NCBI RefSeq assembly: GCF_021556475.1
Contig: NZ_JAKGBZ010000001.1
Span: 124,001 to 188,000 of the forward strand
From: Acidiphilium iwatense
GTDB taxonomy: Bacteria; Pseudomonadota; Alphaproteobacteria; Acetobacterales; Acetobacteraceae
DNA: 64,000 nucleotides
Reading direction: 5' to 3'
In this document: positions 40,448 through 48,259 of the stretch, piece after piece
Numbering within the stretch: the stretch's first letter is position 1
Layout: each line of letters starts with the position of its first letter
Translations under genes and position numbers: made by a program
The notes under the pieces: model-generated
Database searches by the model: none
What the model was told of the DNA's origin: nothing
The model's input: the letters and a program-made list of their open reading frames with translations, nothing else

Positions 40448-40948
40448 ATGAAACACGCCGACCAGAGCAAGCCTCGTTCGCCGCGCCGCCGCGAGGTGCT
40501 TGCCGGCGCCGCGGCGGGCACCGCCGCGATGCTGATCCCTCCCGTCGCATCGGCGGCGAGCGATGCCGGAGCCGCGCAAGCCTCGATCTATCCCGCCAGG
40601 GCCTTCGCGCAGACCAGCGAAGCGGCGGCGCTGCAGGCGATGTTCGGCAAGACGCCGGCGCATTCGTCCGAGGTCAGGATGAGCGCGCCCGATATCGCCG
40701 AGAACGGCGCGGTGGTGCCGGTCGCGGTCGATGCCAATCTGCCGGATGTCACCACGATCGCGATCATGGCGATCGACAATCCCTTCACCATGGCCGCCGC
40801 CTATAAAATTCCCGCCGGAACCAGCACAGCGATTTCGAGCCGGATCAAGCTCGCCAAGACGACCAAGGTGGTCACCGTCGTCGAATCGGCTGGAAAACTC
40901 TACAGCACATCGAAGCAGGTCAAAGTCACCCTCGGCGGCTGCGGTTAG
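40448..40948 (+). CDS. soxY: SoxY sulfur carrier protein
   Basis: A 166-aa protein with a Tat signal (SPRRREVLAGAAAGTAAM) and the immunoglobulin-like SoxY domain. Intermediates are bound to the Cys of a flexible C-terminal arm. The arm here reads KVTLGGCG and stops, so the carrier Cys165 is followed by one Gly instead of the two in the usual GGCGG ending. The reading to the stop is clear in the DNA (GGCGGCTGCGGTTAG). It is partnered by SoxZ, encoded 12 bp downstream. Confidence 0.93.
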   Translation: MKHADQSKPRSPRRREVLAGAAAGTAAMLIPPVASAASDAGAAQASIYPARAFAQTSEAAALQAMFGKTPAHSSEVRMSAPDIAENGAVVPVAVDANLPDVTTIAIMAIDNPFTMAAAYKIPAGTSTAISSRIKLAKTTKVVTVVESAGKLYSTSKQVKVTLGGCG

Positions 40949-40960
40949 GAAAACGGAGCG

Positions 40961-41272
40961 ATGGCACATCAAATCCTGGTTCACGCGATGGCGGCGGGCG
41001 GCAGCACCACGGTCGAGGCGCTGGTCAAGCACCCGATGGATTCGGGTTTCGTGAAGGACAAGGCAGGCAAGCTGATTCCGCCGCATTATATCGAGGTGAT
41101 CGAGTTCACCCATAACGGCAAAGTGGTTCTCACTGGCTTCTGGGGGCCTGCGGTCTCGAAAAACCCGTTCATCAAATTCGCGTTCAAGGGCGGCAAATCC
41201 GGCGACAGCATCGGCGTGTCCTGGGTCGACAACAAGGGCGAGACGGCAAGCACGACGGCGAAGATCATGTAA
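40961..41272 (+). CDS. soxZ: SoxZ, partner of SoxY
   Basis: A 103-aa SoxZ with no signal peptide, as expected because it is exported bound to SoxY. Conserved segments are HAMAAGGSTTVEALVKHPMDSGFVKDKAGKLIPPHYIEVIEFTHNGK and GPAVSKNPFIKFAFKGGKSGDSIGVSWVDNKGE. SoxYZ presents the sulfur substrate to SoxAX, SoxB and SoxCD in the periplasm. Full length and in its normal place between soxY and soxA. Confidence 0.95.
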   Translation: MAHQILVHAMAAGGSTTVEALVKHPMDSGFVKDKAGKLIPPHYIEVIEFTHNGKVVLTGFWGPAVSKNPFIKFAFKGGKSGDSIGVSWVDNKGETASTTAKIM

Positions 41273-41309
41273 CGACAAGGCGACGCGTCGAACAAGGGAG
41301 GACCGACAC

Positions 41310-42146
41310 ATGAAATTCGCGTATCTGGCCTTGGCGCTCTTGGTCATGACGCCGGGAGCATTGGCGTCGAACAAGCCCGATCCGGCTTCCGACCTGAAGG
41401 CGTTTCAAGGCTATTTCCTCAAGCGCTTTCCGAAAATTCCGCTCGCCGCCTATGTGAACGGTCCTTATGATTTCAGTAAATCCGAGCGCGCGCAGTGGAA
41501 ACAGATCATGGAGTTTCCGCCGTATCAGTTCGCGCTCGATCACGGCAGGAAACTGTTCGAGGCCAAATTCCCGAACGGCAAAAGCTACGCCGCGTGCTTT
41601 CCGCATGGCGGCATCGGGATCGCCCAGAACTATCCGATGTTCGATCCGAAAACCGGGCGCGTAGTCACGCTCGGCATCGCGGTCAATCGCTGCCGGGTCG
41701 CGAACGGGCTGGGCAAGCTGAAACTGACCACCGGACCGATGGCCGATATTCTCGCCTACATGACCGATACCTCGCGCGGCAAGACAATCGACGTGACGGT
41801 GCCGGATAACCCGAAAGCGCTCGCGGCCTATCAGGCCGGCAAGCAATATTTCTATTCGCGGCGCGGGCAGTTGAATTTTTCCTGCGCGAGCTGCCATGTT
41901 CAGGCGGCGGGGATGCATCTGCGCGGCAATGTGCTCGCACCCGCGCTCGGCATCACCGCATCGTTCCCGCTCTACCGCTCGAAATGGGGCAATATGGGCA
42001 CGCTGGTGCGCCGCTTCATCGGCTGCAACAAGAAGGTGAGGTCGGTGCCCGACAAGCCGGACAGCGCCGCCTATCGCGATCTCGCCTATTTCCTCACCTC
42101 TATGAGCGACGGCTTGCCAATCGCGGGTCCGGGAGCGCGGCCATGA
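41310..42146 (+). CDS. soxA: SoxA cytochrome c
   Basis: A 278-aa exported cytochrome (signal 1-19). The C-terminal heme is bound by CASCH (192-196) in QLNFSCASCHVQAAGMHLRGN, and the active-site Cys ligand is Cys239 in RRFIGCNKKV. The N-terminal domain, which binds a second heme in some bacteria, has only AACFPHGG, so this is the single-heme type. With SoxX it starts the cycle by attaching thiosulfate to SoxY. The stop overlaps the next gene (ATGA). Confidence 0.93.
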   Translation: MKFAYLALALLVMTPGALASNKPDPASDLKAFQGYFLKRFPKIPLAAYVNGPYDFSKSERAQWKQIMEFPPYQFALDHGRKLFEAKFPNGKSYAACFPHGGIGIAQNYPMFDPKTGRVVTLGIAVNRCRVANGLGKLKLTTGPMADILAYMTDTSRGKTIDVTVPDNPKALAAYQAGKQYFYSRRGQLNFSCASCHVQAAGMHLRGNVLAPALGITASFPLYRSKWGNMGTLVRRFIGCNKKVRSVPDKPDSAAYRDLAYFLTSMSDGLPIAGPGARP

Positions 42147-42448
42147 AACCCATCGTCGCGATCCTGATCGCGTTAGCACTTCCGGCCGCCGCATCGGCCG
42201 CCGGTGCGACCAAGGCGAGCGCCGCTCGTGAAATCGCCCTGGCAAAACCGAAACTGCGTGTGGCGGCTTCGATGAACGACCAATGGACGCCGACGGTCGC
42301 CGCATTGAAACAGGCCGAGACAGCGGAGCGGAAGGGCGATTTCGCGACCGCGCAAGCCAAGGCGATGCGGGCGCGAAAACTCGCCGAATTGTCGATTGCC
42401 CAAGCGATGCAACAAAAGAAACTCTGGGTGAACGAGGTTCCGCGCTGA
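42143..42448 (+). CDS. Small exported SoxK/SAXB-like protein
   Basis: A 101-aa protein with a signal peptide (1-19, ASAAG) and a helical mature part: WTPTVAALKQAETAERKGDFATAQAKAMRARKLAELSIAQAMQQKKLW. Size, position straight after soxA, and the ATGA overlap match the small SoxAX-binding proteins (SoxK, SAXB) that stabilise or activate SoxAX in some sulfur oxidisers. The assignment rests on context and general pattern more than on a diagnostic motif; it has no Cys or heme site. Confidence 0.6.
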   Translation: MKPIVAILIALALPAAASAAGATKASAAREIALAKPKLRVAASMNDQWTPTVAALKQAETAERKGDFATAQAKAMRARKLAELSIAQAMQQKKLWVNEVPR

Positions 42449-42469
42449 TGTGCCGCCGGATTCGCGATC

Positions 42470-42527
42470 GTCATTGCGAGAAGCGAAGCGCCGAAGCAAT
42501 CCAATGCTTGGCTGGATTGGATTGCTT
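42470..42527. repeat. Dispersed palindromic repeat copy inside the sox operon
   Basis: Bases 42470-42503 are identical over 34 positions to the left arm of the element at 61335-61437. A shortened right arm follows: AAGCAATCCAA (42494-42504) pairs with TTGGATTGCTT (42517-42527). It occupies most of the 100-bp gap between the SoxK-like gene and soxB, where no clear ribosome site for soxB is visible. Confidence 0.75.
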
Positions 42528-42548
42528 TCAGAAAGACTTGATATAAGC

Positions 42549-44282
42549 ATGAAAACCTCCAGGCGCGGCGTGATGATCGCGGCGGGAAGCACCGCCCTGC
42601 TGCCGCGCATCGGCATCTCCGCCAGCGACCCCTACGACGTGCCGATGCGGGGCGATGTGCGGATCATTCACCAGACTGATACGCACGCCAACGCGCTGCC
42701 GGCGCAGTTCCGCGAGCCGTCGCAGAATATCGGTGTCGGCAGTGCGGAGGGCCAGCCGCCGCATCTGGTCGGCCACGCTTTCCTGAACCACTACCACATG
42801 AAACCGGGAACCCGCCCCGCTCACGCCTTCACCTTTCTCGATTTCGAAAATCTTGCGCATCGTTTCGGCCCGCTCGGCGGCTTCGCTCATCTGAAAACCG
42901 TGATCGACACGCTGCGCGCCGGCACCGGACCGGGCAGATCCCTCCTGCTCGATGGCGGCGATCTGTGTCAGGGCTCGGGTGTCGCCAATCTCACCGGCGG
43001 CCTCGACATGGTGGCGCTCGCCAACCTGCTCGGCATCGACGCGATGACCGGGCATTGGGAGTTCACCTACGGGCAGGAAGGGATTCGAAAGATCATCGCC
43101 GCCTTCAAGGGAAACTTCATCGCGCAGAACGTGTTTCTCTCCGCCGAGGCGGGAATGATGGGCAAGCCCGCCTTCGACCAGACCACCGGATCGGTGTTCG
43201 AACCCTTCATCATCCGCGCGTTGGGCGGTTATCGCCTTGGCATTATCGGCCAGGCGTTTCCCTATGTGCCGATCGCCCATCCGCGCCGCTTCACCCCGGA
43301 CTGGCGCTTCGGCATCCGCGCCGCAAACATGCAGAAACTCGCCGACGCGCTGCGCCGGAAACACAAGGTCGATGCCGTGCTCCTGCTGTCGCATAACGGC
43401 ATGGAAGTCGATCTCAAGCTCGCGTCCGAGGTTAGCGGGATCGACATCATTCTGGGCGGCCACACCCATGACGCGGTGCCGGTCCCGGTTCTGGTCAGGA
43501 ATGCCGGCGGCAAGACGATCGTGACCAATGCCGGCACGGCGGGCAAATTCGTCGCCGTGCTCGATCTCGACCTCGCCAGGGGCAAGCTCAAGGATCTGCA
43601 TTACCGGCTGATGCCGATCTATACTGACATGATCAAACCGGACCCTGCCGTATCGAAGGCGATCGACACCTGGTCCGCGCCGCACCGGGCCATGCTCGGC
43701 GAAAAGCTCGCCGAGGTGGACGATCTTCTGTACCGGCGCAATAATTTCTACGGCTCGGTCGACCAGGTCATCATGGATGCGATGCGCGAGGAGATGGACG
43801 CCGAAATCGCCTTTTCGCCCGGTTTTCGCTGGGGCAATTCCTATCTGTCCGGCACCGATTTCACCATGGGCGATCTGCTGAGCGAAACCGCGATCACCTA
43901 CCCGATGGCCTATACCCAGATGATGACGGGCGCTTCGATCAAGGCGATGATGGAGGATGTCTGCGACAATCTGTTCAATCGCAACCCCTATTATCAGCAG
44001 GGCGGCGACATGATCCGCGTCGGCGGCATGAACTATGCCTGCGCGCCGCGCCGGTCGATCGGCCATCGCATCTCGGACATGGCGCTCGACAACGGCAAGC
44101 CGATCGAACCGAACAAGAGCTACAAGATCGCGAGCTGGGCCTCGGTGACCCTGCCGCAGACCGGCAAGCCGATCTGGGACATCGTCGCCGCCAATCTGAA
44201 GCGCAAGAAAACCATCCGCATCGGCAAACCCAATCAGGTGAAACTGATTGGCGTCGCGGGCAATCCGGGTTACGCTGCCTGA
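42549..44282 (+). CDS. soxB: SoxB thiosulfohydrolase
   Basis: A 577-aa dimanganese hydrolase that releases sulfate from SoxY-bound sulfonate. It has a Tat-like signal (SRRGVMIAAGSTALL) and metallophosphatase motifs: HQTDTHANALP (Asp44, His46), LLDGGDLCQGSG, the SoxB-specific TGHWEFTYG, LLSHNGMEVD and GGHTHDAVP. The 5'-nucleotidase C-terminal domain includes SVDQVIMDAMREEMDAEIAFSPGFRWG. An extension upstream of ATG 42549 would be translated from the repeat element, so this start is used. The stop overlaps the next start by one base. Confidence 0.95.
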   Translation: MKTSRRGVMIAAGSTALLPRIGISASDPYDVPMRGDVRIIHQTDTHANALPAQFREPSQNIGVGSAEGQPPHLVGHAFLNHYHMKPGTRPAHAFTFLDFENLAHRFGPLGGFAHLKTVIDTLRAGTGPGRSLLLDGGDLCQGSGVANLTGGLDMVALANLLGIDAMTGHWEFTYGQEGIRKIIAAFKGNFIAQNVFLSAEAGMMGKPAFDQTTGSVFEPFIIRALGGYRLGIIGQAFPYVPIAHPRRFTPDWRFGIRAANMQKLADALRRKHKVDAVLLLSHNGMEVDLKLASEVSGIDIILGGHTHDAVPVPVLVRNAGGKTIVTNAGTAGKFVAVLDLDLARGKLKDLHYRLMPIYTDMIKPDPAVSKAIDTWSAPHRAMLGEKLAEVDDLLYRRNNFYGSVDQVIMDAMREEMDAEIAFSPGFRWGNSYLSGTDFTMGDLLSETAITYPMAYTQMMTGASIKAMMEDVCDNLFNRNPYYQQGGDMIRVGGMNYACAPRRSIGHRISDMALDNGKPIEPNKSYKIASWASVTLPQTGKPIWDIVAANLKRKKTIRIGKPNQVKLIGVAGNPGYAA

Positions 44283-44719
44283 TGCAGAGGCGGGCGACAC
44301 TGTTCGGGCTGCTGGCGGCCGGGCTCGCGGCCGGATCGAAATCCGCGCGGGCCGGCCAGAATCCGTTCGCGACCCACAAGCTCGTGCTGCAACTCTCCGA
44401 CGCCTCGGCCGAAAAACAGCAACTGATCATCAGCGTCGCCAATTCGGTTCTCAAGGACTATCCGAATACCGCGTCGATCGTCGTCGTCGCCTTCGGCCCT
44501 GGCGTCGCCTTGCTCTATGCCAACGGCCCCGAACGCGTCGCGGTCGATAGCCTGGTCGCTCAGGGCGTCGAGTTCGATGTCTGCATGAACACGATCGACA
44601 CGATCAAGCGCAAAACCGGCCATGCGCCCAAGCTCAACCCGCGCGCCCGCCCGGTGCCCTACGGCGTGCCACGCATCATGCAGCTCGTCGCGAAAGGCTA
44701 CGTCCTGGTCAGGCCGTGA
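44282..44719 (+). CDS. Exported DsrE-family protein 1
   Basis: A 145-aa DsrE/DsrF-like protein. It begins with a twin-arginine-type signal (MQRRATLFGLLAAGLAAGSKSARAG), so it should act in the periplasm, unlike cytoplasmic DsrE. Domain features are KLVLQLSDASAEKQQLIISVANSVL, SIVVVAFGPGVALLYANG and GVEFDVCMNTIDTIKRKTG with the conserved Cys101. DsrE proteins bind persulfide sulfur on this Cys. It is the last gene of the sox operon (TGATG junction with soxB). Sulfur transfer linked to Sox is inferred. Confidence 0.8.
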   Translation: MQRRATLFGLLAAGLAAGSKSARAGQNPFATHKLVLQLSDASAEKQQLIISVANSVLKDYPNTASIVVVAFGPGVALLYANGPERVAVDSLVAQGVEFDVCMNTIDTIKRKTGHAPKLNPRARPVPYGVPRIMQLVAKGYVLVRP

Positions 44720-44725
44720 GCACGA

Positions 44726-45445
44726 TCATCCCAGCACCTCGCCCAGGATGATTGCAAGTTCCCGCAAAGCCGCAGCGCCATCCCCGGCATAGCTTGAGCC
44801 ATGCATGATCGCGAGCGTTCGCGGGGCAAAGCACGCGAGATCCTCCAGCGCGCGGCCGGTATTGTGCGTATAGGGAATCGCATGGGCGAACGGTCCCGCC
44901 TCGCCGTCGATCAGCGATGTTCGCACCCGGTCCAGGATTGAGCCGGCGGATAGCGGCTCGCCCGCGCCGGATTGCAGGAAAAGGTCGGAACAGAACAGGG
45001 TCCTGTCGGTTTCTTCGAAGAGCAGGCTCGCATCCCAGCCGTGCGGCAAATGCGGCGTCGCCAGAAGGCGAAACCGGCGCTTGCCCGTGATCAGCACGTC
45101 GTCATGCCCCAGCACCCGCGCCGTGCGCATCGCAAAATCGTTCACGCTGACCAAGGCGCCGACCAGCCCGCAGACCGGCTCGGCGCGCGGCGCCAGCCCC
45201 AGCCATTGGTTCAGCGCGCCGCACTCGTCGGACTCGAAATGGCTGAAGCCGATATGGCGGATCGACGCCGGGTCGACCAGCCGGACGACGGCATCACGAA
45301 GCTCGGGAAACATGCCGCGCAGCCCTGCGTGAAACAGCAAGGGCTCGTCGTCGCGGACCAGGAAGTGGTTGAATGTCAGCCCGATGTCCGGCACGTAAAT
45401 CGAGATGCGATACACATCGGGCGCGATCTCATCCACTTGTGCCAT
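44726..45445 (-). CDS. Diiron metallo-beta-lactamase-fold (ODP-type) protein
   Basis: A 239-aa protein with the metal ligands of flavodiiron-type lactamase domains: His69, Glu71 and Asp73 in FSHFESDECG, His135 in LPHGWDAS, Asp154 in FCSDLF and His215 in IMHGSSYAG. H-x-E-x-D is the diiron pattern, unlike the zinc HxHxDH. There is no flavodoxin domain and no signal peptide. Relatives reduce or sense oxygen or nitric oxide. It converges with the sox operon and is read from the same strand as the second DsrE-family gene, 21 bp downstream of it. Confidence 0.8.
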   Translation of the reverse strand: MAQVDEIAPDVYRISIYVPDIGLTFNHFLVRDDEPLLFHAGLRGMFPELRDAVVRLVDPASIRHIGFSHFESDECGALNQWLGLAPRAEPVCGLVGALVSVNDFAMRTARVLGHDDVLITGKRRFRLLATPHLPHGWDASLLFEETDRTLFCSDLFLQSGAGEPLSAGSILDRVRTSLIDGEAGPFAHAIPYTHNTGRALEDLACFAPRTLAIMHGSSYAGDGAAALRELAIILGEVLG

Positions 45446-45466
45446 CTCGGTTGCCGCGCCGGACCG

Positions 45467-45970
45467 TCACGGTTTGATATAGGCGAAACCGTGGGTTTCG
45501 AGCTGCATGATGCGCACGATTCCCGCCGGCACGATAACCGCCTGGGGCACCAGAACGGGCATGTGGCCGGTCGCGTGCATCATCGCCATCATCGTGTTGT
45601 GGCAGGCGTCGAACTCGATGCCCTCGGCGTCCATCGCGGCGATGCGCTTCGCATCCGGCGAGTTCGCGAGCAGCATCTTCAATCCCGGCCCGTAGGCAAC
45701 GACGACGATCTGCACCTTGTCGTCGCCCATGAAGTTGAGCACGTTCTGGGCGTTGTTGAGCGCGAGAGTCCAGACCGCCGGATAAGCCTCGCTCACCTGG
45801 AGCACCAGATGCCGGGTCGCGAATTGATGGGGATGCTGGAAGATTGGATGGTCGAATTTGAAGTCCTTCAGCATCGACGGATTCGCTCGCGCCAATCCTG
45901 CCGGCATGAATCCGAAAACCGCTAATCCGAAAAACGCGGCGACCAGCCTTTGCCTTGCCGTCATGCCCAT
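45467..45970 (-). CDS. Exported DsrE-family protein 2
   Basis: A 167-aa paralogue of the protein at 44282-44719. It has a Sec signal (about 8-29, ending LARA) and RHLVLQVSEAYPAVWTLALNNAQNVL, QIVVVAYGPGLKMLLANS and GIEFDACHNTMMAM with the conserved Cys123. The mature N-terminus is His-rich (HPIFQHPHQFATRH). It precedes the diiron protein by 21 bp on the minus strand, likely one operon. The pair of exported DsrE proteins on either side of the diiron gene implies a joint sulfur-handling function. ATG 45964 is an alternative start. Confidence 0.78.
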   Translation of the reverse strand: MGMTARQRLVAAFFGLAVFGFMPAGLARANPSMLKDFKFDHPIFQHPHQFATRHLVLQVSEAYPAVWTLALNNAQNVLNFMGDDKVQIVVVAYGPGLKMLLANSPDAKRIAAMDAEGIEFDACHNTMMAMMHATGHMPVLVPQAVIVPAGIVRIMQLETHGFAYIKP

Positions 45971-46034
45971 CTCCTCAACTTGCCGTTTTTGATTGCTCCC
46001 ATCAATAGAACGGCTGGGCGGTAAAATAAAGCGA

Positions 46035-47195
46035 TCAGGCGATCATCGTGACGATTCCCGCGAGCTGGAACAGAACCGAAATCGCGGCAAGTGCGGCGAT
46101 ATTCACGTCATAGAGAGCCCCGAGCAACAGGCTGCCGGCGAACCAGGCCGTGCCGCGCACCAGATCGAACAGCCCGAACGCCGTGGCACGCTCCTCCGTG
46201 CGAACCATGCCGCCGATCGCCGCCTTCAGAACCGAATTCTGCACGCCCATGCCGACACCCCAGAGCGCGACGCCCGCCACCGCCGCGCCGAACCCGCCGA
46301 GAAACACCAGCGGCGCGGCAAACGCGGCAAGGCCGAGGCCGATCGCGGGGGCAATCATACCGCGCCGGTCGAACCATGAGCCGCTGGCCAATGATGCCGC
46401 CCCCGACGCTCCCATGGCGATCGCATAGAGAACCGGAATCCAGAGCGGCGCCATCGTGCCGGCCTTGCCGAAGTGAAACGCGATCAGCGCGAAATCGGCA
46501 TAGCCGGCGGCCAGCATCGCGGCGGCGGCGGTGAAGCGCCAATAGGCGGTGCCGAAATCGAAACGCTTCGGCAGCCGTGCCTTGATGATCAGCCGCCCGC
46601 GCGCCGGATAGCGCAGCCTTGCGCCGATCAGCACGGCGTAGCCGATCACCGCCGGAATCGCGAGGAATCCGAAACCCTGACGATAGACGCCGCCCAGCCC
46701 GAGAATCAGCGCGATGCCGAGCGGCCCGATCATCGCCCCGGTCTGGTCCATCGCCTCGTGCAGGCCGAAGCCCCAGCCGAGCCCCTTGGCTTCGGCGGCG
46801 CTCGCCAGCATGGCGTCGCGCACCGGCGTGCGAATCGCCTTGCCGGTGCGTTCCAGCAGCAGCAGCAGGATCACCACCGGCAGCCCGCCCGCCAGCGCCA
46901 GCAGCGGCAAGGCGAACAGGTTGAACGCATAGCCGGTGAACATGATCGGCCAGTATCGGCCGGTGCGGTCGCCGAGATAACCGGAGACGAGGCGCAGCGC
47001 ATAGCCGATGAACTCGCCGAAGCCGCCGACGAAGCCGACCAGCAGGCCGGAGGCGCCGAACTGCGCGAGATAGGGGCCGGCGATGCTCCGGCCGCCCTCA
47101 TAGGTCATGTCGCTGAACAGGCTGACCGTGCCGATCAGAACGATGAAGGCGACGGCGCCGCGCCGGATGCGATCGGGATGTGCCGTGTCATCCAT
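46035..47195 (-). CDS. MFS transporter
   Basis: A 386-aa membrane protein with twelve predicted helices and the MFS loop GYLGDRTGRYWPIMFTGY between helices 2 and 3, plus SGSWFDRRGMIAPAIGLG in the second half. An N-terminal SLFSDMTYEGGRSIAGPYL is characteristic of a subset of uncharacterised MFS exporters. The substrate is unknown. It follows the sugar-type binding-protein gene by 31 bp and precedes the DsrE gene on the same strand, so it could belong to either unit. Confidence 0.85.
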   Translation of the reverse strand: MDDTAHPDRIRRGAVAFIVLIGTVSLFSDMTYEGGRSIAGPYLAQFGASGLLVGFVGGFGEFIGYALRLVSGYLGDRTGRYWPIMFTGYAFNLFALPLLALAGGLPVVILLLLLERTGKAIRTPVRDAMLASAAEAKGLGWGFGLHEAMDQTGAMIGPLGIALILGLGGVYRQGFGFLAIPAVIGYAVLIGARLRYPARGRLIIKARLPKRFDFGTAYWRFTAAAAMLAAGYADFALIAFHFGKAGTMAPLWIPVLYAIAMGASGAASLASGSWFDRRGMIAPAIGLGLAAFAAPLVFLGGFGAAVAGVALWGVGMGVQNSVLKAAIGGMVRTEERATAFGLFDLVRGTAWFAGSLLLGALYDVNIAALAAISVLFQLAGIVTMIA

Positions 47196-47226
47196 GATCG
47201 CACCCGTCTGCCCCAGGCGGGGCCGG

Positions 47227-48231
47227 TCAGTAAATCCCTTTCTTGATCAGCGGAATCATCTTCTCGATCATCGCGCCGTTATCGGTCCCGGCGGCGGTAT
47301 TGGTGTTCATCCCCTCCAGCCCGAATTTTTTCGTCAGCACGCATTGCGCGACCGGCAGGAACCCTTGCAGATAGAGCTGCTGGTTGAGCGTCACGGTGAT
47401 GTATTTGCTTTTCAGCCCGGAAATCGTCGCCGGCGCGAGGTCGATGCCGCCGACAGTGATCTGCCCCGGCTTCTTGCCCGCCTCCTTCAGCGCCTGCGGA
47501 ATGAACGAGGTCACCAGCCCCTGCTGGGTGCCGATCGCCTTGATGGTCGGGTGCCGCTCGATGAACGCGACGATGATCGGCACCGCCAGGGCCGGATCGG
47601 AATTCACCTTGTTCGAGATGTTGAGCGTATAGACCTTCAGCCCGGCCTTTTTCAGCCCGTGCGCCAGCCCCTTGTCGGACAGCCCGCGAATCCCCTCGGC
47701 GAACACGCCGTATTCGAGCGCGATATCGCCCTTTTTCAGATTGCCCGCCTTGATCATCGCCTCGGCGGTGGTCTCGCCGCCCTTGAACAGATAGGTGCCG
47801 GCATAGCCGAACCCGTTGGCGCGATACAACGCCTCCAGCTTGGGCAGCGGCACGTTGCCGGCGGTCACAACGATTCCTGCCTTTTCCGCCTGCGCCACCA
47901 GGGGCATGAACGGCTTGTTGCCCGGATGCCCCATGATCTCGATGCAGTCGGGCTTCGCCGCGAGCGCCTGGCGGAACTGGGTAATCATGGTTTCAGGCTG
48001 CCAGTTGGAATATTGCTCGACCAGCTTGACGCCGAACGCGCGGGCGGCGTCCTTGGCGCCGATCTCGCGCGGCAGGGTCGAGCCGTCGCCGGGGCTGCCG
48101 CCCATCTGGAAATACATGGTCAGTCCGGCGCCGAGTTTCGCGCCCGAGGGTGCGGCTATCGCAACCCCCGAAGCAAATGCCAACAATGCAGCGGCACCGG
48201 CGCCGCGACACAGGATCGAACGTATTTTCAT
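47227..48231 (-). CDS. Sugar-type ABC transporter periplasmic binding protein (system 1)
   Basis: A 334-aa type I periplasmic binding protein with a signal peptide (about 1-26, AIAA). Two-lobe features are GAKDAARAFGVKLVEQYSNWQPETMITQFRQALAAKPDCIEIMGHPGN and GDIALEYGVFAEGIRGLSDKGLAHGLKKAG, with late LNQQLYLQGFLPVAQCVL. The family includes ribose, autoinducer-2 and other sugar binders. The lobe sequence is not close enough to RbsB or XylF to name a ligand. It is last of the ATPase-permease-binding-protein operon. Confidence 0.88.
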   Translation of the reverse strand: MKIRSILCRGAGAAALLAFASGVAIAAPSGAKLGAGLTMYFQMGGSPGDGSTLPREIGAKDAARAFGVKLVEQYSNWQPETMITQFRQALAAKPDCIEIMGHPGNKPFMPLVAQAEKAGIVVTAGNVPLPKLEALYRANGFGYAGTYLFKGGETTAEAMIKAGNLKKGDIALEYGVFAEGIRGLSDKGLAHGLKKAGLKVYTLNISNKVNSDPALAVPIIVAFIERHPTIKAIGTQQGLVTSFIPQALKEAGKKPGQITVGGIDLAPATISGLKSKYITVTLNQQLYLQGFLPVAQCVLTKKFGLEGMNTNTAAGTDNGAMIEKMIPLIKKGIY

Positions 48232-48259
48232 GGATTGGTCTCCCCGTTGTCAGTAACGA

